From positions 1 through 49,708 of the forward strand of contig NZ_FPBV01000024.1 of NCBI RefSeq assembly GCF_900116805.1: DNA of 49,708 nt, given 5' to 3'. A program made the translations under genes and the position numbers. The DNA comes from Paenalicyclobacillus macrosporangiidus. GTDB lineage: Bacteria > Bacillota > Bacilli > Alicyclobacillales > Alicyclobacillaceae. Position 1 is the first letter of the stretch. Each line of letters starts with the position of its first letter. Shown piece by piece: positions 40,905-49,506 of this stretch. The notes under the pieces were generated by a model, which was given only the letters and a program-made list of their open reading frames with translations, did no database searches and was not told the origin of the DNA.

Positions 40905-41143
40905 CCTCGCCTATCCTTCATTTGATTTCATACAGTTGCTTAGAATTTTATCTAAACATTCCCCCAAAGGAAATCTGTCTGAAGAGGAATCCACGTTGTC
41001 CCCACCGGTCATCTGCATGAGGCGAGCATTGGCGACAGCGGGCACGACGGTTCGGAATCTGTTTGGAGCGCACTTCGGGGGCATCGGTGGATGGGAGGCC
41101 CGGGCGTCGCGCGGGCAGTCGACGGACGGCGACGTCCAGGTGG

Positions 41144-41172
41144 TTGCACGCACGGGCGTTCGTTCGTATAGT
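41144..41172 (+). promoter_or_regulatory. Promoter of queF
   Basis: TTGCAC, 17 bp, TATAGT. Transcription would start about 20 nt before the ATG, leaving no room for a preQ1 riboswitch. Confidence 0.7.
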
Positions 41173-41198
41173 GTGGGTGGACCAAAGGGGGGTTATCC

Positions 41199-41564
41199 AT
41201 GCCGACGCAGCCGAGCAAAGAGCTGGTCGTGGTGCCCAATCCGCACCCGGACCGTGTGTACGATGTCGAGATGTCGACGCCGGAGTTCACGACCGTCTGT
41301 CCGATGACCGGGCAGCCGGACTTCGCGACCATCACCATTCACTATCAACCGGGGCCGTTCCTGGTCGAGCTGAAATCCCTCAAGCTGTATCTGTGGAGCT
41401 TTCGGAACGAAGGGCATTTTCACGAGGACGTGACGAACATCATCCTCAATGACTTCGTCGCCGCCGCCAAGCCGCGCTATTGCCGGGTCACGGGCGATTT
41501 CACCGTGCGTGGCGGGATTCACACGAAGGTGACGGTGGAGTACCGGCAGCCGGATCCCGCCTGA
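41199..41564 (+). CDS. queF: NADPH-dependent 7-cyano-7-deazaguanine reductase
   Basis: The 121-aa enzyme reduces preQ0 to preQ1 in queuosine synthesis. The nucleophilic cysteine is Cys34 in [14 protein letters not shown], with Asp41 as proton donor; the substrate motif [23 protein letters not shown] contains the Glu/His contacts. It is the short, unimodular type; it is about 40 residues shorter than B. subtilis QueF but covers the T-fold. The ATG follows AAAGGGGGG. No queC/D/E is adjacent. The last 65 bp overlap the antisense end of the gtrA-like gene. Confidence 0.95.
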   Translation: MPTQPSKELVVVPNPHPDRVYDVEMSTPEFTTVCPMTGQPDFATITIHYQPGPFLVELKSLKLYLWSFRNEGHFHEDVTNIILNDFVAAAKPRYCRVTGDFTVRGGIHTKVTVEYRQPDPA

Positions 41565-42018
41565 ACACCCAGCGCCGCATCAGCTCGTAACTGGCGGTGG
41601 ATGAGATGAGCATCGCGGCCGCTTTGGCCGCGTCGTCGGCCACACGCGGCTGCAGGTGGCCGAGGTGCGACAACCAACCGCCGAGCGTCAGCCACGTGGC
41701 GTCGTTGAGGGCGACGTTCAGCACCGCCTGCAGGAAGAATCGCCGCCGTTCGCTGCGACTGCCGTCCGCTCGCTCGGCGAACGTCCAGCGGCAGTTCCAC
41801 GCGTAGCTGTTGGCGAGCGCGCAGACGACGGCGACAGAGTTATACAGGGTCCGCAGCCATCCGCCGGCCGGCGCGGTCCACAGGAGGGCGTTGAGCACGC
41901 CGAAATCGATGGCCGCCGAGAGCACGCCGACGCAAGCAAATTTCAGCACGCCGGCGCGGATGCGGTGGCTTCCGCGGATTCCCAGTGCCAGACAAAATCT
42001 CTGCATCGCGGTGGGCAT
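41500..42018 (-). CDS. GtrA-like four-helix membrane protein
   Basis: The 172-aa protein fits the GtrA/DPMS family: four hydrophobic helices with [41 protein letters not shown] and [14 protein letters not shown]. Members are thought to flip or present polyprenyl-linked sugars for cell-surface glycosylation. The ATG at 42018 has GGGAGG 6 nt upstream. The final 20 residues are outside the family domain and lie in the region that overlaps queF on the opposite strand. No glycosyltransferase gene is adjacent. Confidence 0.88.
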   Translation of the reverse strand: MPTAMQRFCLALGIRGSHRIRAGVLKFACVGVLSAAIDFGVLNALLWTAPAGGWLRTLYNSVAVVCALANSYAWNCRWTFAERADGSRSERRRFFLQAVLNVALNDATWLTLGGWLSHLGHLQPRVADDAAKAAAMLISSTASYELMRRWVFRRDPAAGTPPSPSCESRHAR

Positions 42019-42206
42019 GGGGGACCTCCCGTCGCCAAGGTTGCCGGGCGGGCGGCGGGAGGCCCGCCCCGCTGCGGCTTTCCCCATTCATACCCCCGCG
42101 ACTTCGAAATTTCCTTGAAGAGAAGCCCGCAGAACGAATACGAATCGGTGCTTGTGACAGGGCGTGGCGCAGCCGTCTGTGTAACCCGGCCGCCTGCGTG
42201 GCGCCG

Positions 42207-42584
42207 TCACGGATCGGCCGTCTTGTGGCGTACGACCGACAGGATCTGATTGCGATCGTCGACGTACACGAGACGCGGCTCCAGCCGGGCCCACTCTTCC
42301 TCCGTGACGATGGACAGCGACAGGATGATCACCTTGTCGCCCGCGTGGAAGTGCCGTGCGGGCGGGCCGTTGAGGCAGAGGGTGCCCGATCCGGGGGTGC
42401 CCTCGATGGCATACGTCTGCCAGATGGTCCCGGTGGACAGATTGGTGATCTGCACGATCTCAAACGCGCGGATATCCGCTGCGTCCATCAGGACCTTGTC
42501 GATGGTGACGCTGCCCATGTAGTTCAGGTCGGCCTGCGTGACCGTGGCACGGTGGATCTTGCCTTTGCACACCGTTCTCAGCAC
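42207..42584 (-). CDS. panD: Aspartate 1-decarboxylase precursor
   Basis: The 125-aa proenzyme cleaves itself between Gly24 and Ser25 (NYMGSVTID) to create the pyruvoyl group, then converts aspartate to beta-alanine for pantothenate. LRTVCKGKIHRATVTQADL precedes the cleavage site, and the usual Tyr/Arg contacts are kept (NGPPARHFHAGDKVIIL). The GTG at 42584 has AAGGAGG upstream and gives the standard N-terminus. It is not beside panB/panC, which normally form the operon in Bacilli; the panE-like gene is 19 kb away. Confidence 0.96.
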   Translation of the reverse strand: MLRTVCKGKIHRATVTQADLNYMGSVTIDKVLMDAADIRAFEIVQITNLSTGTIWQTYAIEGTPGSGTLCLNGPPARHFHAGDKVIILSLSIVTEEEWARLEPRLVYVDDRNQILSVVRHKTADP

Positions 42585-42630
42585 CGGGTTCCTCCTTCCA
42601 TCCACCCCTGGGCGGTTGTCCAGCCCTTGC

Positions 42631-42664
42631 CAAATGCCCCGACATATCATGTGCAAGGCATTTG
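42631..42664. promoter_or_regulatory. Inverted repeat between divergent panD and YheC-like genes
   Basis: CAAATGCC (42631-42638) and GGCATTTG (42657-42664) are perfect 8-bp arms around an 18-nt centre. The centre contains CATATCAT, which fits the sigma-K -10 pattern CATANNNT, plausible for the spore-coat-type gene starting at 42680. No clear -35 was seen. Confidence 0.4.
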
Positions 42665-42679
42665 TGAGGGGTGACTCGT

Positions 42680-43780
42680 GTGAGCGATTCCATGGTGCGC
42701 GTGGGCGTCGTCACCACGGTCCTGCCGCGTGGCGGAGGACCCTCGGGGGCGCGGCCGGTTGCATACTTCCGCCGCATGGCTGTGCGGGCTGCCGAGTTGG
42801 GTGCGGAGCTGTTGGTGTTCTCCCCTGAGGATGTGGACTGGCCGGCGCGCCGCGTGCACGCCTGGGTACCGGCGGATCTGGACCGTCCGGAGGGACCCTG
42901 GCGCCGGGTCTGGCGTCCGCTCCCACAGGCCCTCTACGAAAATGTGTTCGTCCATTTGGCCGTCCGCGGGTACACCAGGGGCTTGCGGGCACAAGCCCGG
43001 CGCAACGGCATCCCGGTGTTCAATCCGGTGCTTCCGAACAAATGGCAGATGTTCCGGTGGCTGCGCCGGACGGATTTGGCCCGCTATCTGCCGGAGACCC
43101 ACTGGCTCACCGCTCCCGCCCAGGCCATCTCGTACATCCGCGCGTGGCGAACCGCCTTCGTGAAACCTGTCGGGGGCTACGGCGGCACCGGTGTGACGCG
43201 GATTGAAGCGTCTCGCGACGGGAGGTTTCGCGTCTGCGCCGATCGCCTGCGCGAAGGAGGCGCCATGCGCCGACGGATGACCGAGCGCGTATTGGCCGCC
43301 TGGTTGGCCCGCCGTGCGCGCACCCCGCATCTGGTGCAGCGCGGGTTGGCCCTGATCACCCTCGCTGGACGGAAGGTGGACTTTCGCGTGGTGGTCTGCC
43401 GGGGCCTCGGGGGCAAGTGGCGCATCGTCGGCGTCATTCCCAAGCGGGCCCCGCGGGACGGGGTGGTGACCAATCTTGTCGCCGGCGGGGAGCGGCTCGA
43501 TCTGGCGCGTGGCCGGGCACTTGCGGCGCGCGAGGGAAAGGTGATTCCGGTCGCCGACCTGGAGGAATGTGCCTTGGCGATCGCGAAGCTCATCAGTGCA
43601 CGCCGGCCGTCCGCGGGCCTGCTCGGGTTCGACCTCGGCGTCGACGACGCAGGGCGCGTCTGGTTCATTGAGATGAATCCCAAACCTTCGCGGTTGCTCT
43701 TGGATTCAGAAATGAAGCGTATGGCGGCCCGCCTGAACGCAGAGTTTCTCGTCCATCTGGCGCGCACAGGCCGCGTGTGA
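42680..43780 (+). CDS. YheC/YheD-family ATP-grasp protein (endospore coat-associated)
   Basis: The 366-aa protein resembles YheC/YheD of Bacillus, found in the spore coat. The N-terminal domain (VGVVTTVLPRGGGPSGARPVAYFRRMAVRAAELGAELLVFSP) is followed by an ATP-grasp fold: FVKPVGGYGGTGVTRIE as the glycine-rich loop, DFRVVVCRGLGGKWRIVGVIPKRAP, and GLLGFDLGVDDAGRVWFIEMNPKPSR with the metal-binding Asp/Glu-x-Asn. I chose the GTG at 42680, 8 nt after GAGGGG; a GTG at 42671 overlaps that site. The substrate to be ligated is unknown. Confidence 0.88.
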   Translation: MSDSMVRVGVVTTVLPRGGGPSGARPVAYFRRMAVRAAELGAELLVFSPEDVDWPARRVHAWVPADLDRPEGPWRRVWRPLPQALYENVFVHLAVRGYTRGLRAQARRNGIPVFNPVLPNKWQMFRWLRRTDLARYLPETHWLTAPAQAISYIRAWRTAFVKPVGGYGGTGVTRIEASRDGRFRVCADRLREGGAMRRRMTERVLAAWLARRARTPHLVQRGLALITLAGRKVDFRVVVCRGLGGKWRIVGVIPKRAPRDGVVTNLVAGGERLDLARGRALAAREGKVIPVADLEECALAIAKLISARRPSAGLLGFDLGVDDAGRVWFIEMNPKPSRLLLDSEMKRMAARLNAEFLVHLARTGRV

Positions 43781-43857
43781 CGGCCATCGGCCGGCGTCGG
43801 CGGACTCTGCGCTCGCGCGGGGCAAGTCCGTCGTACGGCTGGAGAAGGGGGAGGACA

Positions 43858-44964
43858 TTGCGCACGTACAGCTGGGAGGAGGAGATTCCGGCGCACCAGG
43901 TGCTCGCGCCGGACGGATCCGTCGTCGGAGAGTGGCCTGAATCTTTGGATGACGAGCGGCTCCGTTCGTTCTACCGATGGATGGTCTTCGCGCGCCGCTT
44001 CGACCAACGGGCCCTGACCCTGCACCGCCAGGGGCGGTTGGGCACCTACGCGCCGTTCTCCGGCCAGGAGGCGGCCCAAATCGGCAGCTTTGCGGCGCTG
44101 GAGAAGACGGATTGGGTGTTCCCGAGCTACCGGGAGGTGGCCGGGATGATGTACCACGGGTTGCCGCCGGAGATGGCCCTGTTGTTCAGCAAGGGTCATC
44201 CGGATGCGGGCAAGGTGCCCGCGGAATTGAACATGCTGCCGGGCAAGATTGTCATCGCGGCGCAGATTCTGCACGCGGTGGGTGCGGCCTGGGCTTGCAA
44301 ACAGCGCGGGGAAGACCGCGTCGCATCCGCCTTCTTCGGAGACGGTGCGACTTCGCAAGGGGATTTCCACGAAGCCCTCAACTTCGCCGCGGTGTTTCGG
44401 GTACCGGCCGTTTTCTTCTGCCAGAACAATCAGTTCGCCATCAGCGTTCCCGTGACCCGGCAGATGGCGACGCCGACGGTGGCACAGAAGGCGGTGGCGT
44501 ACGGCATCGAGGGCATCCGCGTCGACGGCAATGACGTGGTCGCCGTGTACGCCGCGATGTGCCGTGCGGTGGCGCGCGCCCGCGCCGGCGGCGGGCCAAC
44601 GCTGGTGGAGGCGGTCACCTACCGGCAGGGGCCCCATACCACGGCGGATGATCCGCGCCGTTACCGTGATCCGCAGGTGCACCAGACCTGGGTCGAGGCG
44701 CTGGATCCCATTCGCCGGTTGCGGCTCTGTCTGGAGCGGCGGGGTGCGTGGGACGAGGCGGCGGAGTCTGCCTGGATCCGGGAGGCGGACGAGCGGATTG
44801 CGGCGGCGGTGGAGCGGGCCGAGTCGTACCCGGCGCCGGATGCGGCGGAGGTGCTGTTTGGCCACGTGTATGCGGAACCGACGCCCGCACTCGCGGCCCA
44901 GCGCGCCGGATTTCTGGCGGAACAGGCGGAAGGGGGAGCAAACGGATGGCCGGGCGCACGATGA
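43858..44964 (+). CDS. pdhA: 2-oxoacid dehydrogenase E1 component, alpha subunit (PdhA-like)
   Basis: The 368-aa thiamine-diphosphate subunit decarboxylates a 2-oxoacid. The ThDP motif runs GDGATSQGDFHEALNFAAVFRVPAVFFCQNNQFAIS, and GQEAAQIGSFAAL plus YREVAGMMYHGL are typical of the alpha subunit. The sequence does not settle pyruvate versus branched-chain acids. The TTG at 43858 lies 4-5 nt after GGGGGAGG; longer in-frame extensions are Arg-rich and unlike the family. It overlaps the beta-subunit gene by 19 nt. Relative to the organism's main PDH this could be a second complex. Confidence 0.93.
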   Translation: MRTYSWEEEIPAHQVLAPDGSVVGEWPESLDDERLRSFYRWMVFARRFDQRALTLHRQGRLGTYAPFSGQEAAQIGSFAALEKTDWVFPSYREVAGMMYHGLPPEMALLFSKGHPDAGKVPAELNMLPGKIVIAAQILHAVGAAWACKQRGEDRVASAFFGDGATSQGDFHEALNFAAVFRVPAVFFCQNNQFAISVPVTRQMATPTVAQKAVAYGIEGIRVDGNDVVAVYAAMCRAVARARAGGGPTLVEAVTYRQGPHTTADDPRRYRDPQVHQTWVEALDPIRRLRLCLERRGAWDEAAESAWIREADERIAAAVERAESYPAPDAAEVLFGHVYAEPTPALAAQRAGFLAEQAEGGANGWPGAR

Positions 44965-45923
44965 TCCAGGCGATCCAAGACGCCATCGCAACGGCCCTGG
45001 CCCGCGATCCGCGGGTGATGGTCCTCGGCGAGGACGTGGGAAAGAACGGCGGCGTGTTTCGCGCCACGGAGGGGCTGCAGGAGCGGTTTGGGGAGGGCCG
45101 CGTGATCGACACCCCCCTGGCCGAATCGGGCATCGTCGGCACGGCGGTCGGCCTCGCCCTCGCCGGGATGCGCCCCATTGACGAGATCCAGTTCCTTGGG
45201 TTCATCTACGAGACGATGGACCAACTGGCGTCTCAGGCTGCGCGCATCCGCTTCCGGACCCAGGGGCGCTGCACGGTGCCGCTGGTCGTCCGCGCCCCGT
45301 TCGGAGGCGGGGTGCGCACGCCCGAACTGCACTCGGACAGCCTGGAGGCCCTGTTCCTGCACACCCCCGGTCTGAAGGTGGTGATGCCGAGCAACCCGTA
45401 CGACGCCAAGGGACTGCTGCTCGCAGCCGTGGAGGACCCGGACCCGGTCCTGGTGTTGGAGCCGATGCGCCTGTATCGTCTCGGCCGGATGGAGGTACCG
45501 GATGGTTTCTACACGGTTCCGATTGGACCCGCCCGGTTGGCGCGGGAGGGCGAGGACGTGACGATTGTCGCCTGGGGGCCGACCGTGCCGATCGCGCTGG
45601 AGGCGGCGGAGGCGGCCGCCGCCGAGGGGGTGTCGTGCGAGGTCCTCGACCTGCGCACGGTCTCTCCCTTCGACGCGGCGGCGTTGACGCAATCCGTGGA
45701 GAAGACGGGCCGCGCGGTGGTGGTGCACGAAGCGGTGCGCAGCGGCGGCGTGGGCGCCGAGGTGTTGGCGGCCATCCACGACGGGGCGTTTTATTCACTG
45801 CTCGCCCCCGTCGAGCGCGTCACCGGATTCGACACCCCGTACCCGCCTCCGGCGGTGGAGGACCTGTGGCTGCCGACGCCCGCCCGCGTGCTGGCGGCCG
45901 TGCGGCGGGTGATGCAGGCGTGA
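44946..45923 (+). CDS. pdhB: 2-oxoacid dehydrogenase E1 component, beta subunit (PdhB-like)
   Basis: The 325-aa partner completes the E1 heterotetramer. Features are VMVLGEDVGKNGGVFRATEGL, RVIDTPLAESGIVGTAVGLALAGMRPIDEIQF (with the ThDP-activating Glu), the FGGGVRTPELHSDSLEALFLHTPGLKVVMPSNPYDAKGLL loop, and a C-terminal transketolase fold (VVHEAVRSGGVGAEVLAAI). The ATG at 44946 follows GGGGGAG and overlaps the alpha gene. The E2 gene starts 14 nt after its stop. Confidence 0.94.
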   Translation: MAGRTMIQAIQDAIATALARDPRVMVLGEDVGKNGGVFRATEGLQERFGEGRVIDTPLAESGIVGTAVGLALAGMRPIDEIQFLGFIYETMDQLASQAARIRFRTQGRCTVPLVVRAPFGGGVRTPELHSDSLEALFLHTPGLKVVMPSNPYDAKGLLLAAVEDPDPVLVLEPMRLYRLGRMEVPDGFYTVPIGPARLAREGEDVTIVAWGPTVPIALEAAEAAAAEGVSCEVLDLRTVSPFDAAALTQSVEKTGRAVVVHEAVRSGGVGAEVLAAIHDGAFYSLLAPVERVTGFDTPYPPPAVEDLWLPTPARVLAAVRRVMQA

Positions 45924-45937
45924 GGAGCGTGAACGAC

Positions 45938-47019
45938 ATGGTGTACCGGTGGGCGTTGCCCGACCTAGGCGAGGGCGTGCACGAAGGGGAGGTGGTGCGC
46001 TGGCACGTCGCTCCGGGCGAACCGGTGGCGATGGATCAGGTGCTGGCGGAGATCCAGACGGACAAGGCGCTGGTCGAGATCCCCTCTCCCGTCGCCGGCA
46101 GGGTCCTGCGGGTGTTGGTGCCGGAGGGGGCGGTGGTCCCGGTGGGCACGGTGCTGGTGGAGATTGAGACGGAACCCGGACAGGCTGTCGCCCCGGCAGC
46201 GGCGACCGAAGGGAGGACTGGTGCGGGGGGCACGGCGTCCGGCGAGGGAGGCCGCCGGCGGCACCCGGCCCGTCGGGCACATCCGGAGGGCCCGCGCCTG
46301 CCGCGGCGCCCGGCGCGGACGAGGAGCGCGTCCGCCTGAGCGGGTTGCGGCGCGTGATCGCCGAGCGGATGGTCCAATCCCTGCACACGGCGGCCCAGGT
46401 CACGGGGATGGATGAGGCGGACGTCACGGAACTGGTGGCCTTCCGGGCGCGTGCCGCCGCCGAGGCGGAGGCGCTCGGCGTCAAACTGACGTACCTGCCG
46501 TTCATCATCAAGGCGGTGATCTCGGGGCTTCGCGCCTACCCGTACCTGAACGCCAGCCTGGACGACGCGCGCGGGGACATTGTGCTCAAGCGCCGCTACC
46601 ACATCGGCATTGCCGTCGATACGCCGGATGGCCTGGTGGTGCCGGTGATCCGCGACGCGGACCGGCTGAGCCTCCTGGAACTGGCGCGGGCGATAGAGGA
46701 CCTGTCGGAGCGGGCCCGCAAACGGACCCTGACGGTGGCCGAGTTGCAGGGCGGGACGTTCACGCTGTCGAATATTGGATCGTTCGGCGGCATGTTCGCC
46801 ACGCCGATCCTGCATCACCCGCAGGTGGCGATCCTCGCCACCGGGCGCGTCGTCCGGCGTCCGATGTTTGACGCCGAGGACCGAGTGGTGCCGCGCCACC
46901 TGATGCCTGTCTCGTTGACGTTCGATCACCGCGTGCTCGACGGCGCCGATGCGACCCGCTTCCTGCGGCATGTGGTGGCGCGGTTGGAGCGGCCCGAGCG
47001 GCTGGTGTTGGAACTGTGA
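45938..47019 (+). pseudogene. Dihydrolipoyl acyltransferase (E2), frameshifted in the linker
   Basis: A lipoyl domain (PDLGEGVHEGEVVRW, lipoyl lysine in IQTDKALVEIPSP) starts at ATG 45938 and runs in one frame to a stop at 46339. The catalytic domain (DEERVRLSGLRRVIAERM to [16 protein letters not shown], with His and Asp of the CAT-like active site) is intact but in another frame, to 47019. Between them, in the third frame, RRPAREAAGGTRPVGHIRRA at about 46235-46295 resembles a peripheral subunit-binding domain (xPAxRxLAREx..GTGPxGHIxRxD) with a short deletion. The chain thus needs two +1 shifts (frame 2 to 3 to 1) to be whole. It may be a broken gene, an assembly error in very GC-rich sequence, or two separately translated parts; the second part has no evident ribosome site. 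Confidence 0.75.
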
Positions 47020-47080
47020 TGGCCCGGCACGAGCGGGAGAAGGCGCATGCCCCGCACGGATGGGGAGGGGAGGAGAGACG

Positions 47081-48277
47081 ATGGACTTCGAATACTCGGA
47101 CAAGGTAAAGCGGTTGCAGCGGGAACTGACGGCCTTCATGGAAGAGGTGGTGTATCCGGGGGAGAAGGTTTTCCGCGAGCAGTTGGCCCAGGCGCCGTCC
47201 CGGTGGACGATTCCGCCGGTGATGGAGGAGATGAAGGCGAAGGCAAAGGCGGCCGGCTTGTGGAACCTGTTCCTGCCGGACAGCCGGTGGGGGGCGGGGC
47301 TCACCAATCTGGAGTATGCGCCGCTGGCGGAGATTATGGGACGCTCGCTCATCGCGCCGGAGGTGTTCAACTGCTCCGCGCCGGACACCGGAAACATGGA
47401 GGTGTTGGTCCGGTACGGCACGCCGGAGCAACAGGAGAAATGGTTGATCCCGCTGCTCAACGGCGAGATCCGCTCCTGCTTCTCCATGACGGAGCCGGAC
47501 GTGGCCTCCTCGGACGCCACCAACATCCGCGCCAGCATCGTCCGCGACGGAGATACGTACGTGATCAACGGCCGCAAGTGGTGGTCGACCGGCGCGGGCG
47601 ATCCGCGCTGCAAGGTGGCCATCGTCATGGGCAAGACGAATCCGGACGCGCCGCGGCACGAGCAGCAGTCGATGATCCTGGTGCCGCTCGACACCCCGGG
47701 GGTGAAGATCGAGCGCGTGCTGCCGGTCTTCGGTTACGACGACGCGCCCCACGGGCACGCGGAGATCTCCTTCACGAACGTGCGGGTGCCCGCCTCGAAC
47801 CTGATCTGGGGAGAGGGCAAGGGATTCGCGATCGCACAAGGGAGGCTGGGCCCGGGCCGCATCCACCACTGCATGCGTCTGATCGGCATGGCCGAGCGGG
47901 CGCTCGAGCTGATGGTCAAGCGCGTCAAGGAGCGCGTGGCGTTCGGCCGGCCGCTGGCCGAACAGGGCGTGATCCGGGAGTGGATCGCCGACTCGCGCAT
48001 CGAGATTGAACAGGCGCGCCTGTTGGTGCTCAAGGCGGCGTACATGATGGACACAGTCGGCAACAAGGCCGCGCAGAAGGAGATCTCGATGATCAAGGTG
48101 GTTGCCCCGAACGTGGCGCTGCGCGTGATGGACCGGGCCATTCAGGCGCACGGCGGCGCCGGTGTGAGCGACGACTTCCCACTCGCACAGATGTGGGCGC
48201 ATGCGCGCACCATTCGGCTGGCGGATGGGCCGGACGAGGTGCACCGGCGGCAAATCGCGAAGTTGGAGCTGCGCTGA
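47081..48277 (+). CDS. Acyl-CoA dehydrogenase, ACAD10/11-like
   Basis: The 398-aa flavoenzyme has the three-domain ACAD layout: an N-terminal helical domain, the FAD/substrate segment [40 protein letters not shown], and the C-terminal helical domain with [31 protein letters not shown], and [44 protein letters not shown], which is typical of the ACAD10/11-like group. The base that abstracts the proton is not the YxGxE Glu of short-chain enzymes. It follows the E2 gene by 61 nt with AGGGGAGGAG before the ATG, so it probably belongs to the same operon and may process the acyl-CoA product. Confidence 0.93.
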   Translation: MDFEYSDKVKRLQRELTAFMEEVVYPGEKVFREQLAQAPSRWTIPPVMEEMKAKAKAAGLWNLFLPDSRWGAGLTNLEYAPLAEIMGRSLIAPEVFNCSAPDTGNMEVLVRYGTPEQQEKWLIPLLNGEIRSCFSMTEPDVASSDATNIRASIVRDGDTYVINGRKWWSTGAGDPRCKVAIVMGKTNPDAPRHEQQSMILVPLDTPGVKIERVLPVFGYDDAPHGHAEISFTNVRVPASNLIWGEGKGFAIAQGRLGPGRIHHCMRLIGMAERALELMVKRVKERVAFGRPLAEQGVIREWIADSRIEIEQARLLVLKAAYMMDTVGNKAAQKEISMIKVVAPNVALRVMDRAIQAHGGAGVSDDFPLAQMWAHARTIRLADGPDEVHRRQIAKLELR

Positions 48278-48696
48278 ACACCGCCAGGTCGAACCGAACC
48301 GGGCATTGACATCGACAACTCAGAAAATGGGATGGCCGCCCGCTCGGGCGGCCTGCGCGTTTAGACAGGGCTTCAGGGCTGATCCCGTTTGGAACAGCGG
48401 CCGCCGACGATCACGCTTGCGCCGCAAACCTCGTGTGCAGTTTCCCTTCCGCTGTCATTTCACCCTGTGCGTCAGTCCGTCTTCCTTGCGAAGCACCTTC
48501 CCAGCGGATGCGGGGAGGTGCTTCGCGGCTTTCCCGCCGGGCGTCCTGCCCGCCTGCTCATTTTCCCCACCGATTGCCGCCAGTGGTCCAGCTCAACCGG
48601 GACATCCGCCAATCAACTGCTGTCGGTGGCCGGATGTCTTGTACCCCGTCCGCCTGCCCCCAATAGACTGACAGCAATATGTGAGGGGGGATTGGG
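48278..48696. other. Intergenic region with terminator and unexplained hairpin
   Basis: No gene was found in this 419-bp gap. It contains the terminator described separately and a perfect 10-bp inverted repeat CGAAGCACCT (48489-48498) / AGGTGCTTCG (48516-48525) with a 17-nt loop. The hairpin lies 170 bp before the CotS-like gene. It may be a small RNA, a second terminator or an operator. Open frames through here lack ribosome sites. Confidence 0.5.
48334..48363 (+). terminator. Terminator after the acyl-CoA dehydrogenase gene
   Basis: GGCCGCCC-GCTC-GGGCGGCC forms a perfect 8-bp stem, 56 bp after the stop, followed by TGCGCGTTTA. Confidence 0.75.
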
Positions 48697-49506
48697 GTGG
48701 CGGACTACGTGATTCGTCCCTGGATACAGGACGGGTATGCGGAGCCGGACATGACCGTGCCGCCCGAGGTGGCGGTACTGGCGGAAAAGGTGCTGTCCAG
48801 ATACGACATGCGTGTTCTCGGTATGACACTGATCACGGCCAAGTCCGACAAGGGGGGGGCCATCTGGAAGCTGGACACCGACCGCGGCCCGCGCAGCCTG
48901 AAGCTGTTGCACCGCGCCCCGGAGCGCAGCCTGTTCTCCGTCGGCGCCCAGGACTACCTCGTCGGCAAAGGCGCACGCGTACCTCAACTGATCGAAACCA
49001 CCAAAGGGCGTCTGGCCACCGAGGCGGGGGGCAAGTTGTGGATTGTCACGGAATGGGTGGAGCCGCTCGCGCCGGTCTCCAAGACAGACCTTTCCGGTGC
49101 ACAGCAGCTGTGCTACGGTCTCGGCGAGTTCCACCGCCTGTCGCGCGGATACGTCGAGCCGTCGGGCGCAGCCCGCGCGAGTCGGCTGCACCGATGGCCG
49201 AAAACGTACGCGAAAATTCTGAACAAAATCCCCTGGTTTCGCACACTGGCCCAGATTTACTCCGACATCCCGGCCAGCCGGGCGCTGCTCGCCGCGGCTG
49301 ACCGCTACGAAGCGCAGGCGCAGGAGGCGTTGGTTCGTCTGCAACAGTCCCCGTACAACCAACTGGTGACACGCAGCGAGCCGGAGTGGGGGCTGGTTCA
49401 CCAGGATTACGGTTGGTCCAACGGGCAGTGGGGGCCAGGGGGCCTGTGGATCATCGACCTCGACGGCGTCGCGTTCGACCTTCCACCCGAGTTCGACAGT
49501 TGGTAG
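48697..49506 (+). pseudogene. CotS-family spore coat kinase-like gene, 3' truncated
   Basis: The 269-aa frame matches CotS/YutH aminoglycoside-phosphotransferase-like spore proteins: GGAIWKLDTDRGPRSLKLLHRAP (ATP lysine region), LWIVTEWVEPLAP hinge, GLVHQDYGWSNGQWGPGGLWIIDLDGVAFDLP containing the catalytic Asp (HQD), Asn and the metal Asp (IDLDG). The family normally continues about 80-100 residues after DLP (next element DLRKLI); here it reads PEFDSW and stops, and the DNA then changes into a transposase tail on the opposite strand. The simplest reading is disruption by an IS. GGGGGG upstream of the GTG/ATG start supports translation of what remains. Confidence 0.75.

Noticed and set aside
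40911-41153. 80-codon minus-strand frame before queF
   Set aside because: No ribosome site and overlap with the queF promoter region; composition not convincing.
41167-41199. preQ1 riboswitch in front of queF
   Set aside because: The predicted transcript leader is only about 20 nt, too short for the aptamer and expression platform.
48201-48671. Open frame across the gap after the acyl-CoA dehydrogenase gene
   Set aside because: It starts inside the dehydrogenase gene, crosses a terminator hairpin and lacks a ribosome site.
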